A stretch of 64,000 bases of DNA from Streptomyces sp. NBC_00236 (GCF_036195045.1 NZ_CP108100.1:2728001-2792000); one strand, 5' to 3'; shown: positions 43,436 through 54,101, counted from the stretch's first letter. Notes: a model not told the origin generated them from the sequence alone. Numbers and translations are program-made.

Positions 43436-44593
43436 GTGCGCCGTACGGTATTCAACGAGGACCACGAGGCGTTCCGGGAGACCATCCGCGCCTTCATCGC
43501 GGCCGAGGTCGTGCCCGTGTACGACGAGTGGTTCGCGGCCGGCCAGGCGCCGCGCGACTTCTACCTGAAGCTCGGCGAGCTGGGTGTCTTCGGCATCACG
43601 GTGGACGAGGAGTACGACGGCGCGGGCATCGAATCGCACAAGTACGAGGCCCTCATCTACGAGGAGACCGCTCGCGCGGGCGTCTCCTTCGGCGGCTCCG
43701 GCGTGCACACGCTGCTCGGCCTGCCCTACGTGAAGATGCTCGCCACCGACGAGCAGAAGAAGCGCTGGCTGCCGAAGTTCGTCACCGGCGAGGAGATGTG
43801 GGCCCTCGCGATGACCGAGCCGGGCACCGGTTCCGACGTCGCGGGCATGAAGACCACCGCCAAGCTCTCCGAGGACGGCACGCACTACGTCCTCAACGGC
43901 TCCAAGACCTTCATCACCGGCGGCGTGCACGCCGACCGTGTGATCGTCTGCGCCCGCACCTCCGCCCCGCGCGAGGACGACCGCCGCTTCGGCATCTCCC
44001 TGTTCGCCGTCGACACCAAGTCCGCGGGCTACTCGATCGGCCGCAAGCTCGACAAGCTGGGCCTGCGCGTCTCCGACACCGCCGAGCTGGCGTTCGTCGA
44101 CGTGAAGGTCCCGGTCGAGGACCTGCTCGGCGAGGAGAACAAGGGCTTCGGCTACCTCGGCACCAACCTGGCCTCCGAGCGCTGGGGCATCGCCTTCGGT
44201 GCGTACGCCCAGGCCGCCGCCGCCGTCCGGTTCGCCAAGGAGTACGTCCAGGACCGCACGGTCTTCGGCAAGACCGTCGCCTCGTTCCAGAACACCAAGT
44301 TCGAGCTGGCCGCCTGCCAGGCCGAGGTCGACGCGGCCCAGGCCGTCGCCGACCGCGCGCTGGAGGCGCTGGACGCCGGTGAGCTGACCGCCGCCGAGGC
44401 CGCCTCCGCGAAGCTGTTCTGCACCGAGGTCGCGCACCGCGTGATCGACCGCTGCCTCCAGCTGCACGGCGGCTACGGCTTCATGAACGAGTACCCGATC
44501 GCCCGCCTGTACGCGGACAACCGGGTCAACCGCATCTACGGCGGCACCAGCGAGGTCATGAAGTCGATCATCGCCAAGTCCATGGGCCTGTAG
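43436..44593 (+). CDS. Acyl-CoA dehydrogenase
   Basis: 385 residues, usual for the family. Motifs: WALAMTEPGTGSDVAG (flavin/substrate), DRTVFGK, and CLQLHGGYGFMNEYPIARLY. In the C-terminal IYGGTSEV block the catalytic Glu of short- and medium-chain enzymes is Gly. Instead, E248 in LASERWGIAF stands where long-chain and isovaleryl-CoA dehydrogenases carry theirs, so the enzyme is probably active on long or branched chains. It is followed 18 bp later by a thioesterase gene; both probably belong to fatty acid breakdown. Confidence 0.92.
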   Translation: MRRTVFNEDHEAFRETIRAFIAAEVVPVYDEWFAAGQAPRDFYLKLGELGVFGITVDEEYDGAGIESHKYEALIYEETARAGVSFGGSGVHTLLGLPYVKMLATDEQKKRWLPKFVTGEEMWALAMTEPGTGSDVAGMKTTAKLSEDGTHYVLNGSKTFITGGVHADRVIVCARTSAPREDDRRFGISLFAVDTKSAGYSIGRKLDKLGLRVSDTAELAFVDVKVPVEDLLGEENKGFGYLGTNLASERWGIAFGAYAQAAAAVRFAKEYVQDRTVFGKTVASFQNTKFELAACQAEVDAAQAVADRALEALDAGELTAAEAASAKLFCTEVAHRVIDRCLQLHGGYGFMNEYPIARLYADNRVNRIYGGTSEVMKSIIAKSMGL

Positions 44594-44611
44594 AGCGACT
44601 ACGTTCTCTCC

Positions 44612-45502
44612 ATGAGCTCAGCACCAGACGCCGCCCTGCTCGATCTGCTCGATCTCCTCGACCTGGAGCAGATCGAGCAGGACATCTTCCGGGGCACCAG
44701 CCGTTCGGCGATCGTGCCCCGCGTCTTCGGCGGACAGGTCGCGGCCCAGGCGCTCGTCGCCGCGGGCCGCACCGTCCCCGCCGACCGGCCCGCCCACTCC
44801 CTCCACTCGTACTTCCTGCGGGCGGGGGACCCGGGCGCGCCGATCGTCTACAGCGTCGACCGCATCCGGGACGGCCGCTCCTTCACCACGCGGCGGGTCG
44901 TCGCCGTCCAGCACGGGCAGCCGATCTTCCACCTCTCCGCGTCCTTCCAGACGGACGAGGAAGGGCTGGAGCACCAGGCGGACATGCCGGACGCGCCCGA
45001 CCCCGAGACACTGCCCACGGCCGCCGAGATGCTGCCGCGGTACGCCGACCGGTTCAGCGACCCGAGCGTCGTGGACCGGCTGATCGAGGCACGGGCCGCG
45101 GTCGACCTCCGGTACGTGGACGCCCCGCCGTTCGGTACCGTCGGCGAGCCGCGCGAGCCCCGCTCGCAGGTGTGGTTCCGTACCAACGGCAAGCTCGCGG
45201 ACGACCCGCTGCTGCACGTCTGCATGGCCACGTACGTCTCCGACATGACGCTGCTCGACTCGGTGCTCCTCGCCCACGGGCGCGGCGGCTGGGCGGTCGG
45301 CGACGTGGTCGGCGCCAGCCTCGACCACGCGATGTGGTTCCACCGCCCGTTCCGGGCCGACGAATGGCTGCTGTACGACCAGGAGTCACCGTCCGCGTCC
45401 GGCGGACGCGGGCTCGGCCAGGCCCGTATCTACACCCAGGACGGCCGGCTGGCGATCACCGTCATCCAGGAGGGCGTCGTTCGGGTCCCGCGCGGGAACT
45501 GA
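44612..45502 (+). CDS. tesB: Acyl-CoA thioesterase II (TesB family)
   Basis: 296 residues with the double hot-dog fold of TesB. Characteristic blocks are DIFRGTSRSAIVPRVFGGQV, AHSLHSYFLRAGDPGAPIVY, SFTTRRVVAVQHGQPIF in the first half and LLDSVLLAHG, SLDHAMWFHRPFRADEWLLY, GQARIYTQDGRLAITVIQEG in the second, with the Asp of SLDHAMWFH as catalytic candidate. It hydrolyses acyl-CoA to free acid and CoA. Close spacing to the acyl-CoA dehydrogenase suggests one transcript. Confidence 0.93.
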   Translation: MSSAPDAALLDLLDLLDLEQIEQDIFRGTSRSAIVPRVFGGQVAAQALVAAGRTVPADRPAHSLHSYFLRAGDPGAPIVYSVDRIRDGRSFTTRRVVAVQHGQPIFHLSASFQTDEEGLEHQADMPDAPDPETLPTAAEMLPRYADRFSDPSVVDRLIEARAAVDLRYVDAPPFGTVGEPREPRSQVWFRTNGKLADDPLLHVCMATYVSDMTLLDSVLLAHGRGGWAVGDVVGASLDHAMWFHRPFRADEWLLYDQESPSASGGRGLGQARIYTQDGRLAITVIQEGVVRVPRGN

Positions 45503-45540
45503 ACGGGCCGTACCCCGCTGATTCCGACATACTCCCCACC

Positions 45541-46554
45541 ATGAGTGACGCGAAAGCCGATACGACCGATGGTGGGGAGTCCGGGGCGGCGGGCGGCGGC
45601 GAGTCCACCTTCACCGTCATCGTCGCGGCGGTCGCCAACCTCGGCATCGCCGTGGCGAAGGCCGTCGCCGGGCTGATCAGCGGATCGAGCGCGATGCTCT
45701 CCGAGGCGGCCCACTCCGTCGCCGACACGGTCACCGAGGTGCTGCTGCTCACCGCGCTCAAGCGCAGCGAGAAGCCCGCCGACGAGGAACATCCGCTGGG
45801 CTACGGCCCCGAGCGGTACATCTGGGCGATGCTCGCCTCCGTCGCCACGTTCGTCGGCGGCGCGGTCTTCTCGATCTACGACGGCATCCACACCCTGGTC
45901 GCGGGCGAGGAGCTCGGCGACCCGCTCATCTCGTACATCGTGCTCGCCGTCGCCTTCCTGCTGGAGGGCTACTCGCTGCGCACCGGGCTCCGGCAGGTGC
46001 GCGGCGAGGCCGACCGGCTGGGCACGCCCGCCACGCGCTACTTCCGGCTCACCCCGGACACCGCGGTCAAGGCCGTCGTGATGGAGGACTCGGCCGCGCT
46101 GGTGGGTCTGCTGCTGGCGGCGGGCGGACTGCTGGGCGGCCAGCTGTCGGGCTCCGGGGTCTGGGACGGGGTCGCGTCGATCCTGATCGGTGCGCTGCTC
46201 GTGTACGTGGCCTGGGTGCTCGGCCGGTCCAACGCCCAGCTGCTGATCGGGCGGCCGATTCCGCCGTCGATGCGGGCGGGGGTGCGCGAGGAGCTGCTCT
46301 CTGTGCCGCACATCATCGACGTACTGGAACTGACCACGCTCATCCAGGGGCCGGCCGAGATCCTGATCGCCGCGAAGGTCGACTTCCGGGACGTGGCCAG
46401 TGCCGAGCAGGTCGAGTGGGCCTGCGAGGAGGCTGAGCAGCAGCTGCGGGAGCGGTATCCGTCGATCCGCCGGGTGTATCTGGATCCGACGCCTGGCCTG
46501 GCGCAGCGGCGCCGGGCCCGGGCCGCGGGGGACGGCCCGGTGGCCGGGTCCTGA
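45541..46554 (+). CDS. Cation diffusion facilitator transporter
   Basis: 337 residues. The first helix follows VIVAAVANLGIAVAKAVAGLISGSSAML; SEAAHSVADTVTEV contains the HxxxD metal site of helix 2, and a second site candidate is EDSAALVG in helix 5. About six membrane helices precede a cytoplasmic domain with DVLELTTLIQGPAEILIAAKV, the usual metal-sensing fold. The family exports Zn, Fe, Mn or Co in exchange for protons. The substrate cannot be fixed. It lies 38 bp after tesB, with its own start context. Confidence 0.9.
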   Translation: MSDAKADTTDGGESGAAGGGESTFTVIVAAVANLGIAVAKAVAGLISGSSAMLSEAAHSVADTVTEVLLLTALKRSEKPADEEHPLGYGPERYIWAMLASVATFVGGAVFSIYDGIHTLVAGEELGDPLISYIVLAVAFLLEGYSLRTGLRQVRGEADRLGTPATRYFRLTPDTAVKAVVMEDSAALVGLLLAAGGLLGGQLSGSGVWDGVASILIGALLVYVAWVLGRSNAQLLIGRPIPPSMRAGVREELLSVPHIIDVLELTTLIQGPAEILIAAKVDFRDVASAEQVEWACEEAEQQLRERYPSIRRVYLDPTPGLAQRRRARAAGDGPVAGS

Positions 46555-46573
46555 GCCGGTGCCGCCGGCTCAG
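46551..46573. terminator. Terminator hairpin overlapping two convergent stop codons
   Basis: CTGAGCCGG (46551-46559) and CCGGCTCAG (46565-46573) form a 9-bp stem with loop TGCCG. The stem contains the stop codons of both the CDF gene and the convergent phosphatase-like gene. Confidence 0.65.
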
Positions 46574-47358
46574 AGCAGCCCCGCCGCGTCCAGCAGGTAC
46601 TCGGTCAGCGGGTCGTAGAACCGCGGGTCCAGCACGTGGTCGTCCAGCGGGACGGCCACCTGGAGGGTGCCTTCGGCCTCCCCGAGGAACAGGGCCGGGT
46701 CGTTGCAGTCCGCGTAGCCGATGGCGTCCAGTCCTCGCTGGGCGGCGCACCCGGCCCAGCCGTGGTCGGCGACGACCAGGTCGGGCATGGGGCGCCCCTC
46801 CCGTTCCAGGGCGTCCAGGATCGCGGCCATCGGGGCCGGGGAGTGGGTGTGCCAGAGGGTCGCGCCGCGCTCCTGCACGGCGACGTCCGCGAACTGGAAG
46901 ACCATGCCCTCGTCGGCCGTGAGCCCGGACGGGATGACCATGATCTCGCAGCCGGCCGCCCGCAGCGCGGCGGCGGTCTGCCGGTGGACGTCCAGGAGCC
47001 CGCCGGGGTGCCCGGTGGCGAAGAGCACCCGCTCCGTCCCGTCGGCCGCCTTCCGCAGCCGGGCCGCGGCCCGGTCCAGGGCGGCGACGGTCAGCTCGGG
47101 GTCGATGGTGTCCTGGCCGAACCGGTGCTCCGGATCGTCGCTGACGCCGCATCTCTCGGCCATGACCGCCAGGACGTCCTGCTCGTCGCGCCACCGGTCG
47201 CCGAGTTCGAGTCCCAGCCAGAAGTGGCGGTCGCCGTTGGCGAGCTTGCGGTAGTGGGAGAGGTTGTTGTCGCGCGGGGTCGCGACGTCTCCCGCTATGC
47301 GCGTACGGACGAGGTGGTCGACGAGGGCGGCGCGGCTGGGTATCGGCATGAAACCCAT
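46570..47358 (-). CDS. Putative phosphatase of actinobacterial type
   Basis: About 262 residues from the ATG at 47358 (MGFMPIPSR); 47349 is an equally weak alternative and neither has a clear ribosome site. Blocks DNNLSHYRKLANGDRHFWLGLE, LFATGHPGGLLDVHR, EIMVIPSGL, TLWHTHSPAP and VVADHGWAGCAAQRGLDAIGYADCNDP are conserved in a group annotated 'phosphatase' in Streptomyces. His-rich motifs suggest metal binding. Cytoplasmic; no operon partner. Confidence 0.65.
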   Translation of the reverse strand: MGFMPIPSRAALVDHLVRTRIAGDVATPRDNNLSHYRKLANGDRHFWLGLELGDRWRDEQDVLAVMAERCGVSDDPEHRFGQDTIDPELTVAALDRAAARLRKAADGTERVLFATGHPGGLLDVHRQTAAALRAAGCEIMVIPSGLTADEGMVFQFADVAVQERGATLWHTHSPAPMAAILDALEREGRPMPDLVVADHGWAGCAAQRGLDAIGYADCNDPALFLGEAEGTLQVAVPLDDHVLDPRFYDPLTEYLLDAAGLL

Positions 47359-47495
47359 TGTGCCGTGGAGTGTGCGCAGCGTGCCGGTGGTATTGCGGCA
47401 CGGGTCCCGTCGTACGGTCGCGGGCGCCACGTGCTCGGTCACGGTCGTGGGCCGGAGAACCCGGCGCCTGGGCAGGGGCCGGGCTCCAGGCTCAT

Positions 47496-47515
47496 ATATC
47501 GTCAGCCGATATCGG
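47496..47515 (+). promoter_or_regulatory. Palindromic sites upstream of the APC permease
   Basis: ATATCG (47496-47501) and CGATAT (47507-47512) are inverted arms 5 bp apart, and CCGATATCGG (47506-47515) is itself a perfect 10-bp palindrome. They lie about 40 bp before the permease start. The same CCGATATCGG occurs just upstream of the PadR gene at 51593-51602. Confidence 0.45.
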
Positions 47516-47555
47516 ATCTCGTAAGAGGTGCGGAGCTGCTGCCGAGGAGTGGTCC

Positions 47556-48827
<1,272 letters not shown>

Positions 48828-48840
48828 CCCGGCGCGGCGG

Positions 48841-49215
48841 TCAGGCGGTCGCCCGGTCCGGCGGCAGGCCGGAGCGGCGGGAGCGGGTCAGCGCCCGGCG
48901 CCCCAGGAACACACCACCCAATCCCAGCGGGACGGCCACGACGGCGCCGACGAGCCCGTTGCCGGTACCGGGACCGCCACTGGAGGTGGCCAGGTGCAGT
49001 ACCGCGAGGGCCGTGCCGGCCATCCCCACCGCGATGGCCGACATCCCGCCGGTGCGGGCGTTGCCGGTGCCGATCCGGCCGCGGGCGCGGGCCAGGGCCA
49101 GCCAGCCGATGACCAGGCCGATCAGTCCTACCCCGAGGGCCAGGTTGGCCCCGGTGCGTCCGTCGCCGATGATGCCGCCCTCGGCGGCCGTCATCAGCGC
49201 TGCTGAAGCACTCAT
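48841..49215 (-). CDS. DUF6223-type small membrane protein
   Basis: 124 residues with three hydrophobic helices (LALGVGLIGLVIGWLAL, MSAIAVGMAGTALAVLHLA, GLVGAVVAVPLGLGGVFLG). The TGGMSAIAVGMAG and GLVGAVVAVPLG blocks follow a Streptomyces family I recall as DUF6223. Often found beside two-component genes; here it is divergent from a histidine kinase gene across 232 bp, so it may belong to that regulon. No function known. Confidence 0.75.
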   Translation of the reverse strand: MSASAALMTAAEGGIIGDGRTGANLALGVGLIGLVIGWLALARARGRIGTGNARTGGMSAIAVGMAGTALAVLHLATSSGGPGTGNGLVGAVVAVPLGLGGVFLGRRALTRSRRSGLPPDRATA

Positions 49216-49447
49216 ACCGCTCTCCTCCTCCTACGCCGTCGCTGATTGAGCTCTCCGATACGCCTCGATCCTGCGCCCGGGCACCTCGGCCGGTCGTCCA
49301 GCAGGTGCGGACACTTTCCCCTGCCGCCACTGCGGCATCCGGATAGCGCGGACGCGGCAGACGGCGCGCGGGTACCGCACACGCGGTAGCCGGCCCCTCG
49401 TCCACGAGACGGACTCGCCCGCCACCGCGTCCGGCTACGGTGCCCCC

Positions 49448-50575
49448 ATGGGCGAAAAGCGGTTCGCTGTCCCGGCCGGAGTCACCGACTGGTCGATCGC
49501 CGTGGCCGTGGTGGCGCTGCTGCTGGGCACCGGGCTGTCCGGACCGCACCCGGCCGGGGACCGCGCGCTGCTCGGCACCGTGCTGCTGGCGGCCGGCGGG
49601 CTGGCCCTGACCGTGCGCCGCCGGGCACCACGCGTGGTCCTGACCGTCGCCGGGCTGTCCGCGGTGGGCTACCAGGCGGCCGGGTTCGACGTGCTCGCCG
49701 TCGCCTACCTGGTCGCCGTCTACAGCGCCGTACGCGCCGGGCACCGCGCCATCGCACTGGCCGCGTCCCTGGGCCTGGTGGCCGTGCTCCACCTCACCGC
49801 CCTGGTCCTCCATGACGGGCCCGCACGCGAGGCCGTGGCACAGGCCAGAAGCACCCTGGAGCTCGCCTGGCTGATCGCGGCCTTCGCTGCGGGGGAGGCG
49901 GTACGGCAGGCGGAGCAGCGGGCGGACGAAGCCGAGCGCACCCGCGAGGAGACCGCGCGAAGACGGGCCGACGAGGAGCGGCTGCGCATCGCCCGGGAGC
50001 TGCACGACTCGCTCACCCACCAGATCTCCGTCATCAAGGTGCAGTCCGAGGTCGCCGTACATGTGGCCCGGCGGCGGGGCGAACAGGTGCCGGAGGCCCT
50101 GCTCGCGATCCAGGAGGCCGGCCGGGAGGCAAGCAGGGAACTGCGCGCGACCTTGGAGGCGCTGCGCGACGACGACACCACGCCGCCGCACGGACTCGGA
50201 CACATTCCCGACCTGGTGAATCGGTTCCGGACGACCGGCCTGAAGACGACGCTGTCGATCGAAGGACATCCGCATGCCGTGCCGACCGCGGTGGCCCGTA
50301 CCGCCTACCGGATCGTTCAGGAGTCGCTCACCAACGTCTGCCGGCACGCCTCCGCCACCACCGTCTCGGTACTGATCGGCTACCGGCCGAACGCCCTGGC
50401 CATCCGCGTCGACGACAACGGGAAGACCACGCAGGACGCCGCGCAGATGCCTGGCCTCGGTCTGCTCGGCATGCACGAACGCGTCACCGCCCTGGGCGGA
50501 CGCCTGCACACCGGATCGCGCGCCACAGGCGGCTTCACCGTCCGGGCCGAACTCCCCACCGACGGAGTGTCGTGA
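49448..50575 (+). CDS. Sensor histidine kinase, NarL/HisKA_3 type
   Basis: 375 residues. Four to five membrane helices occupy the first 145 residues with only short outside loops, so the signal is probably in the membrane. The dimerisation helix has the phosphate-acceptor His in RIARELHDSLTHQISVIK. The ATPase part has RIVQESLTNVCRHA (N box), RVDDNGK (G1) and PGLGLLGMHERV (G2). It overlaps the response regulator gene by 4 nt and forms a pair with it. Confidence 0.93.
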   Translation: MGEKRFAVPAGVTDWSIAVAVVALLLGTGLSGPHPAGDRALLGTVLLAAGGLALTVRRRAPRVVLTVAGLSAVGYQAAGFDVLAVAYLVAVYSAVRAGHRAIALAASLGLVAVLHLTALVLHDGPAREAVAQARSTLELAWLIAAFAAGEAVRQAEQRADEAERTREETARRRADEERLRIARELHDSLTHQISVIKVQSEVAVHVARRRGEQVPEALLAIQEAGREASRELRATLEALRDDDTTPPHGLGHIPDLVNRFRTTGLKTTLSIEGHPHAVPTAVARTAYRIVQESLTNVCRHASATTVSVLIGYRPNALAIRVDDNGKTTQDAAQMPGLGLLGMHERVTALGGRLHTGSRATGGFTVRAELPTDGVS

Positions 50576-51234
50576 TCCGTGTCCTGCTGGTCGACGACCA
50601 GCCGCTCCTGCGCAGCGGCTTCCGCGCGCTGCTCGACCTCGAAGACGACATCGAGGTGGTGGCCGAGGCCGCCGACGGCGAGGAGTGCCTGGCGCTCGTC
50701 GAGGAGCATCTGCCCGATGTCGCGCTCATCGACATCCAGATGCCTGTCATGGACGGCATCGAAGCGACCCGCCGCATCGCCGCGGACCCGGCCCTGGCCG
50801 GTGTGCACGTCGTCATGCTGACCAACTACGGCATGGACGAGTACGTTCTCGACGCGCTGCGCGCCGGCGCCGCGGGCTTCCTCGTCAAGGACATCCTTCC
50901 GGAGGACTTCCTGCACGCCGTACGCGTCGCCGCCCGCGGTGACGCCCTGCTCGCGCCCGCGATCACACGCAAGCTCATCGACCGCTACGTCACCCAGCGC
51001 CCCTCCACCCGCGCCGACAGCGGGCTGGAGGAACTCACCGGCCGCGAACGCGAGGCGGTCGCCCTCGCCGCACAGGGACTGTCCAACAGCGAGATCGGCG
51101 AGCACATGGTCATCGCCCCGTTGACCGCCAAGACCCACATCAACCGGGCCATGGCCAAGCTCCACGCCCGCGACCGCGCCCAGCTCGTGGTCCTTGCCTA
51201 CGAATCCGGCCTGGTGACACCGCGCGACCACTGA
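50572..51234 (+). CDS. LuxR-type response regulator
   Basis: 220 residues. The receiver domain has the acidic pair in LLVDDQPLL, phospho-acceptor Asp in VALIDIQMPVMDGIEA, the Thr position in VVMLTNYG and the Lys in FLVKD. The output domain is a LuxR helix-turn-helix, LTGREREAVALAAQGLSNSEIGEHMVIAPLTAKTHINRAMAKL. The GTG start overlaps the kinase stop, so translation is coupled. Targets may include the divergent DUF6223-type gene and the neighbouring permease. Confidence 0.94.
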   Translation: MIRVLLVDDQPLLRSGFRALLDLEDDIEVVAEAADGEECLALVEEHLPDVALIDIQMPVMDGIEATRRIAADPALAGVHVVMLTNYGMDEYVLDALRAGAAGFLVKDILPEDFLHAVRVAARGDALLAPAITRKLIDRYVTQRPSTRADSGLEELTGREREAVALAAQGLSNSEIGEHMVIAPLTAKTHINRAMAKLHARDRAQLVVLAYESGLVTPRDH

Positions 51235-51240
51235 CCCCGC

Positions 51241-51260
51241 GCGCCCGGCCGGCCGGGCGC
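51241..51260. terminator. Perfect 20-bp palindrome between convergent genes
   Basis: GCGCCCGGCCGGCCGGGCGC is fully self-complementary and lies between the response regulator stop and the PadR stop, touching the latter. It can form a GC-rich hairpin in either transcript. Confidence 0.6.
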
Positions 51261-51565
51261 TACAGCTCCTCGTCGCCCAGGACCTCACGGGCCAGTTGTC
51301 TCAGCGCCTGCCGGTCCTCGGCCAGGGCCTTCCTCCCGGCCTCCGTCGCCCGGTAGACGCGCCGGGTTCGCCCGTCAACCACGCGCTGCTCCGAGGCCAC
51401 CAGCCCGTCGGCCTCCAGCCGGTGCAGCGTCGGGTACAGCGTGCCGGGACTGATCCGGTAACCGTGGGAAGCCAGTTCCTCGGCCATCCACGCGCCGTGG
51501 ATCTCCTCCTCGGCCGCGTGGTGCAGGATGTGCAACCGCACCGCACCGCGCTGGAACTCCCGCAC
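51260..51565 (-). CDS. PadR family transcriptional regulator
   Basis: About 101 residues from the GTG at 51565 (GGAGG 9 nt upstream); an ATG at 51592 adds nine basic residues. The PadR winged helix reads LHILHHAAEEEIHGAWMAEEL, HGYRISPGTLYPTLHRLEADGLVAS and RRVYRATEAGRKAL. The short C-terminal helix places it in the small PadR subgroup that dimerises through that helix. A CCGATATCGG palindrome 28 bp upstream may be its own operator and recurs before the APC permease. Confidence 0.9.
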   Translation of the reverse strand: MREFQRGAVRLHILHHAAEEEIHGAWMAEELASHGYRISPGTLYPTLHRLEADGLVASEQRVVDGRTRRVYRATEAGRKALAEDRQALRQLAREVLGDEEL

Positions 51566-51592
51566 CCTGGCCCACCTCCGGCAGTGACGCAT

Positions 51593-51602
51593 CCGATATC
51601 GG
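51593..51602 (-). promoter_or_regulatory. CCGATATCGG palindrome upstream of the PadR gene
   Basis: CCGATATCGG at 51593-51602 is followed by TATCCGATCC, which repeats the half-site ATCCGAT. PadR proteins commonly repress themselves from such sites. An identical 10-mer lies before the APC permease. Confidence 0.45.
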
Positions 51603-51734
51603 TATCCGATCCTATGCCGGAGCCGAACGGGCGGACCTGCCCCCGGCCCGGTCGCGATCGGCGCTCCGCACCTCCTCGCCGTCGTCGAGCCCGGTCACGC
51701 CCTCGTCGCGGACCCCGTGGCCCTCGGCGCGCGC

Positions 51735-52361
51735 TCAGGCCGCTTCCCGCTCCCCCGCCGCCGCCGCGAAGGCCCCCCGCGCCAGCCGGTGCAGCAGCGC
51801 CGCCGTGTCCGTGCGGCCGGGCAGCGCACCGGGCCGGCCGAGGTGCGGGGTGGAGTTGAGCAGCCCGAACACGGCGTGGACGGTGGCGCGGGCCTCGTGC
51901 TCGGGGAGTGCGGGGTAGAGATCGCGGACGACGGCGACCCAGACCTCGACGTACTCGCGCTGGAGCCGGCGCACCCGCTTGCGGTCGGTGTCCCGCAGGC
52001 GGTCCAGCTCGCGGTCGTGCAGGGTGATCAGTGGGCGGTCGTCGAGGGCGAAGTCGATGTGGCCCTCGATGAGCGCGTCCAGGAGCGCCTCGGGGGACCG
52101 GTCACCGGAGGCGTCCTCGGAGACCCTCAGCTGCCCGCCGGCCAGCAGCCGCTCGCTGATGCCCACGAGCAGTTCGGCGAGCATCGCGTCCTTGCCCGGG
52201 AAGTGCCGGTAGAGGCCGGGGCCGCTGATGCCGACGGCGGCGCCTATCTCGTCCACGCCGACCCCGTGGAAGCCGCGCTCGGCAAAGAGGCGGGCGGCCT
52301 CCTTGAGGATCTGCTCACGGCGGGTGGGAGCCGCGACGCGGGCGGCGGCATGGGTGCTCAT
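51735..52361 (-). CDS. TetR family regulator of the carboxylase cluster
   Basis: 208 residues. The helix-turn-helix is REQILKEAARLFAERGFHGVGVDEIGAAVGISGPGLYRHFPGKD-type, followed by the ligand domain. It is divergent from the methylcrotonyl-CoA carboxylase operon across a 132-bp gap with two matching inverted sites. By position it is the repressor of branched-chain amino acid degradation genes, probably released by an acyl-CoA intermediate. Family members in this spot are known in Streptomyces and other actinobacteria. Confidence 0.9.
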   Translation of the reverse strand: MSTHAAARVAAPTRREQILKEAARLFAERGFHGVGVDEIGAAVGISGPGLYRHFPGKDAMLAELLVGISERLLAGGQLRVSEDASGDRSPEALLDALIEGHIDFALDDRPLITLHDRELDRLRDTDRKRVRRLQREYVEVWVAVVRDLYPALPEHEARATVHAVFGLLNSTPHLGRPGALPGRTDTAALLHRLARGAFAAAAGEREAA

Positions 52362-52384
52362 GAACAGTCATTCTAGACAGGTTC

Positions 52385-52427
52385 GTTAGCGGTCGTTAAC
52401 CTATGGGATACGTTAACGCTCACTAAC
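52385..52427. promoter_or_regulatory. Paired operator of the TetR regulator
   Basis: GTTAGCGGTCGTTAAC (52385-52400) and, inverted, GTTAACGCTCACTAAC (52412-52427) share the pattern GTTAGYGNNCGTTAAC. They lie between the divergent TetR and carboxylase genes in an AT-rich stretch. Two dimers could bind with an 11-bp gap between sites. Confidence 0.75.
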
Positions 52428-52493
52428 AACCTCTCCCGCTACGGACGGGACCGAGGTCGTCACACTGCGGTACGGGCAAGGGGGCTCGACAGG

Positions 52494-54101
52494 ATGCAGC
52501 AGGCACCGGTGCTGGCGAGCGCGGCCGATCCCGCTTCGGAGGCCTGGCAGGCCAACGAGGCGGCGCATCACGCGCTCACCGACGAGCTGCGCAAGCGGCT
52601 CGCCACGGCCAGGCTCGGCGGGGGTGAGAAGGCCCGCGCCCGGCATGTGGCGCGCGGCAAGCTGCTGCCCCGGGAACGGGTGGACACCCTGCTCGACGCG
52701 GGGTCGCCCTTCCTGGAGCTGGCGCCACTGGCGGCCGAGGGGCTGTACGGGGGCGCGGCGCCGGCCGCCGGGGTGATCGCCGGGATCGGCCGGGTCAGCG
52801 GCCGGGAGTGCGTGATCGTCGCCAATGACGCGACCGTCAAGGGCGGCACGTACTACCCGATGACCGTGAAGAAGCACCTGCGGGCCCAGGAGGTGGCGCT
52901 GGAGAACCGGCTCCCCTGCCTGTACCTGGTGGACTCGGGCGGCGCCTTCCTGCCGATGCAGGACGAGGTGTTCCCGGACCGGGAGCACTTCGGGCGGATC
53001 TTCTACAACCAGGCCCGGATGTCCGGCGCCGGCATCCCGCAGATCGCGGCGGTGCTGGGGTCCTGCACAGCCGGTGGGGCGTACGTCCCGGCGATGAGCG
53101 ACGAGGCCGTGATCGTCCGCAACCAGGGGACGATCTTCCTCGGCGGGCCGCCGCTGGTGAAGGCCGCGACCGGCGAGGTCGTGACCGCCGAGGAGCTGGG
53201 CGGCGGCGAGGTCCACTCCCGTACGTCGGGGGTCACCGACCATCTCGCGGAGGACGACGCGCACGCGCTGCGCATCGTGCGGAACATCGTGGCCACGCTG
53301 CCGGACCGGGGCGCGCTGCCGTGGTCCGTCCAGCCGGCCGACGAGCCGAAGGTGGACCCCGCCGGTCTGTACGGGGCGGTCCCGGTCGACTCGCGCACGC
53401 CCTACGACGTGCGCGAGGTGATCGCCCGGGTCGTCGACGGCTCGCGGTTCGCCGAGTTCAAGGCGGAGTACGGCACGACGCTGATCACCGGGTTCGCGCA
53501 CATCCACGGCCACCCCGTCGGCATCGTCGCGAACAACGGCATCCTGTTCTCCGAGTCCGCCCAGAAGGGCGCGCACTTCATCGAGCTGTGCGACCAGCGC
53601 GGCATCCCGCTGGTCTTCCTGCAGAACATCTCGGGCTTCATGGTCGGCCGCGACTACGAGGCGGGCGGCATCGCCAAGCACGGCGCCAAGATGGTCACCG
53701 CCGTCGCCTGCACGCGGGTACCGAAGCTGACCGTGGTGGTCGGCGGGTCCTACGGCGCGGGCAACTACTCCATGTGCGGCCGGGCCTACTCCCCCCGTTT
53801 CCTGTGGATGTGGCCCAACGCGAAGATCTCCGTGATGGGCGGCGAGCAGGCCGCGTCCGTCCTCGCCACGGTCAAGCGCGACCAGCTGGGCGACGACTGG
53901 AGCACCGAGGACGAGGAGTCCTTCAAGGCCCCGATCCGCGAGCAGTACGAGACCCAGGGCAACGCCTACTACGCCACCGCCCGGCTCTGGGACGACGGCG
54001 TGATCGACCCGATGGAGACCCGGCAGGTGCTGGGGCTCGCCCTGACCGCGTGCGCCAACGCCCCGTTGGGCGACGCCGGCTTCGGCGTCTTCCGGATGTG
54101 A
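52494..54101 (+). CDS. accD1: Acyl-CoA carboxylase beta subunit, methylcrotonyl-CoA type
   Basis: 535 residues of the biotin-dependent carboxyltransferase family: [28 protein letters not shown] start, [27 protein letters not shown] for the acyl-CoA side and [27 protein letters not shown] with [13 protein letters not shown] for the biotin side. The neighbouring HMG-CoA lyase and acyl-CoA dehydrogenase define the leucine pathway, so 3-methylcrotonyl-CoA is the likely substrate. It is the first gene of a four-gene operon; I recall the same order at SCO2776-2779 of S. coelicolor. Confidence 0.92.
   Translation: MQQAPVLASAADPASEAWQANEAAHHALTDELRKRLATARLGGGEKARARHVARGKLLPRERVDTLLDAGSPFLELAPLAAEGLYGGAAPAAGVIAGIGRVSGRECVIVANDATVKGGTYYPMTVKKHLRAQEVALENRLPCLYLVDSGGAFLPMQDEVFPDREHFGRIFYNQARMSGAGIPQIAAVLGSCTAGGAYVPAMSDEAVIVRNQGTIFLGGPPLVKAATGEVVTAEELGGGEVHSRTSGVTDHLAEDDAHALRIVRNIVATLPDRGALPWSVQPADEPKVDPAGLYGAVPVDSRTPYDVREVIARVVDGSRFAEFKAEYGTTLITGFAHIHGHPVGIVANNGILFSESAQKGAHFIELCDQRGIPLVFLQNISGFMVGRDYEAGGIAKHGAKMVTAVACTRVPKLTVVVGGSYGAGNYSMCGRAYSPRFLWMWPNAKISVMGGEQAASVLATVKRDQLGDDWSTEDEESFKAPIREQYETQGNAYYATARLWDDGVIDPMETRQVLGLALTACANAPLGDAGFGVFRM

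Noticed and set aside
43436..44593. Inactive acyl-CoA dehydrogenase because of IYGGTSE
   Set aside because: Long-chain and isovaleryl enzymes carry the catalytic Glu elsewhere, and E248 occupies that place.
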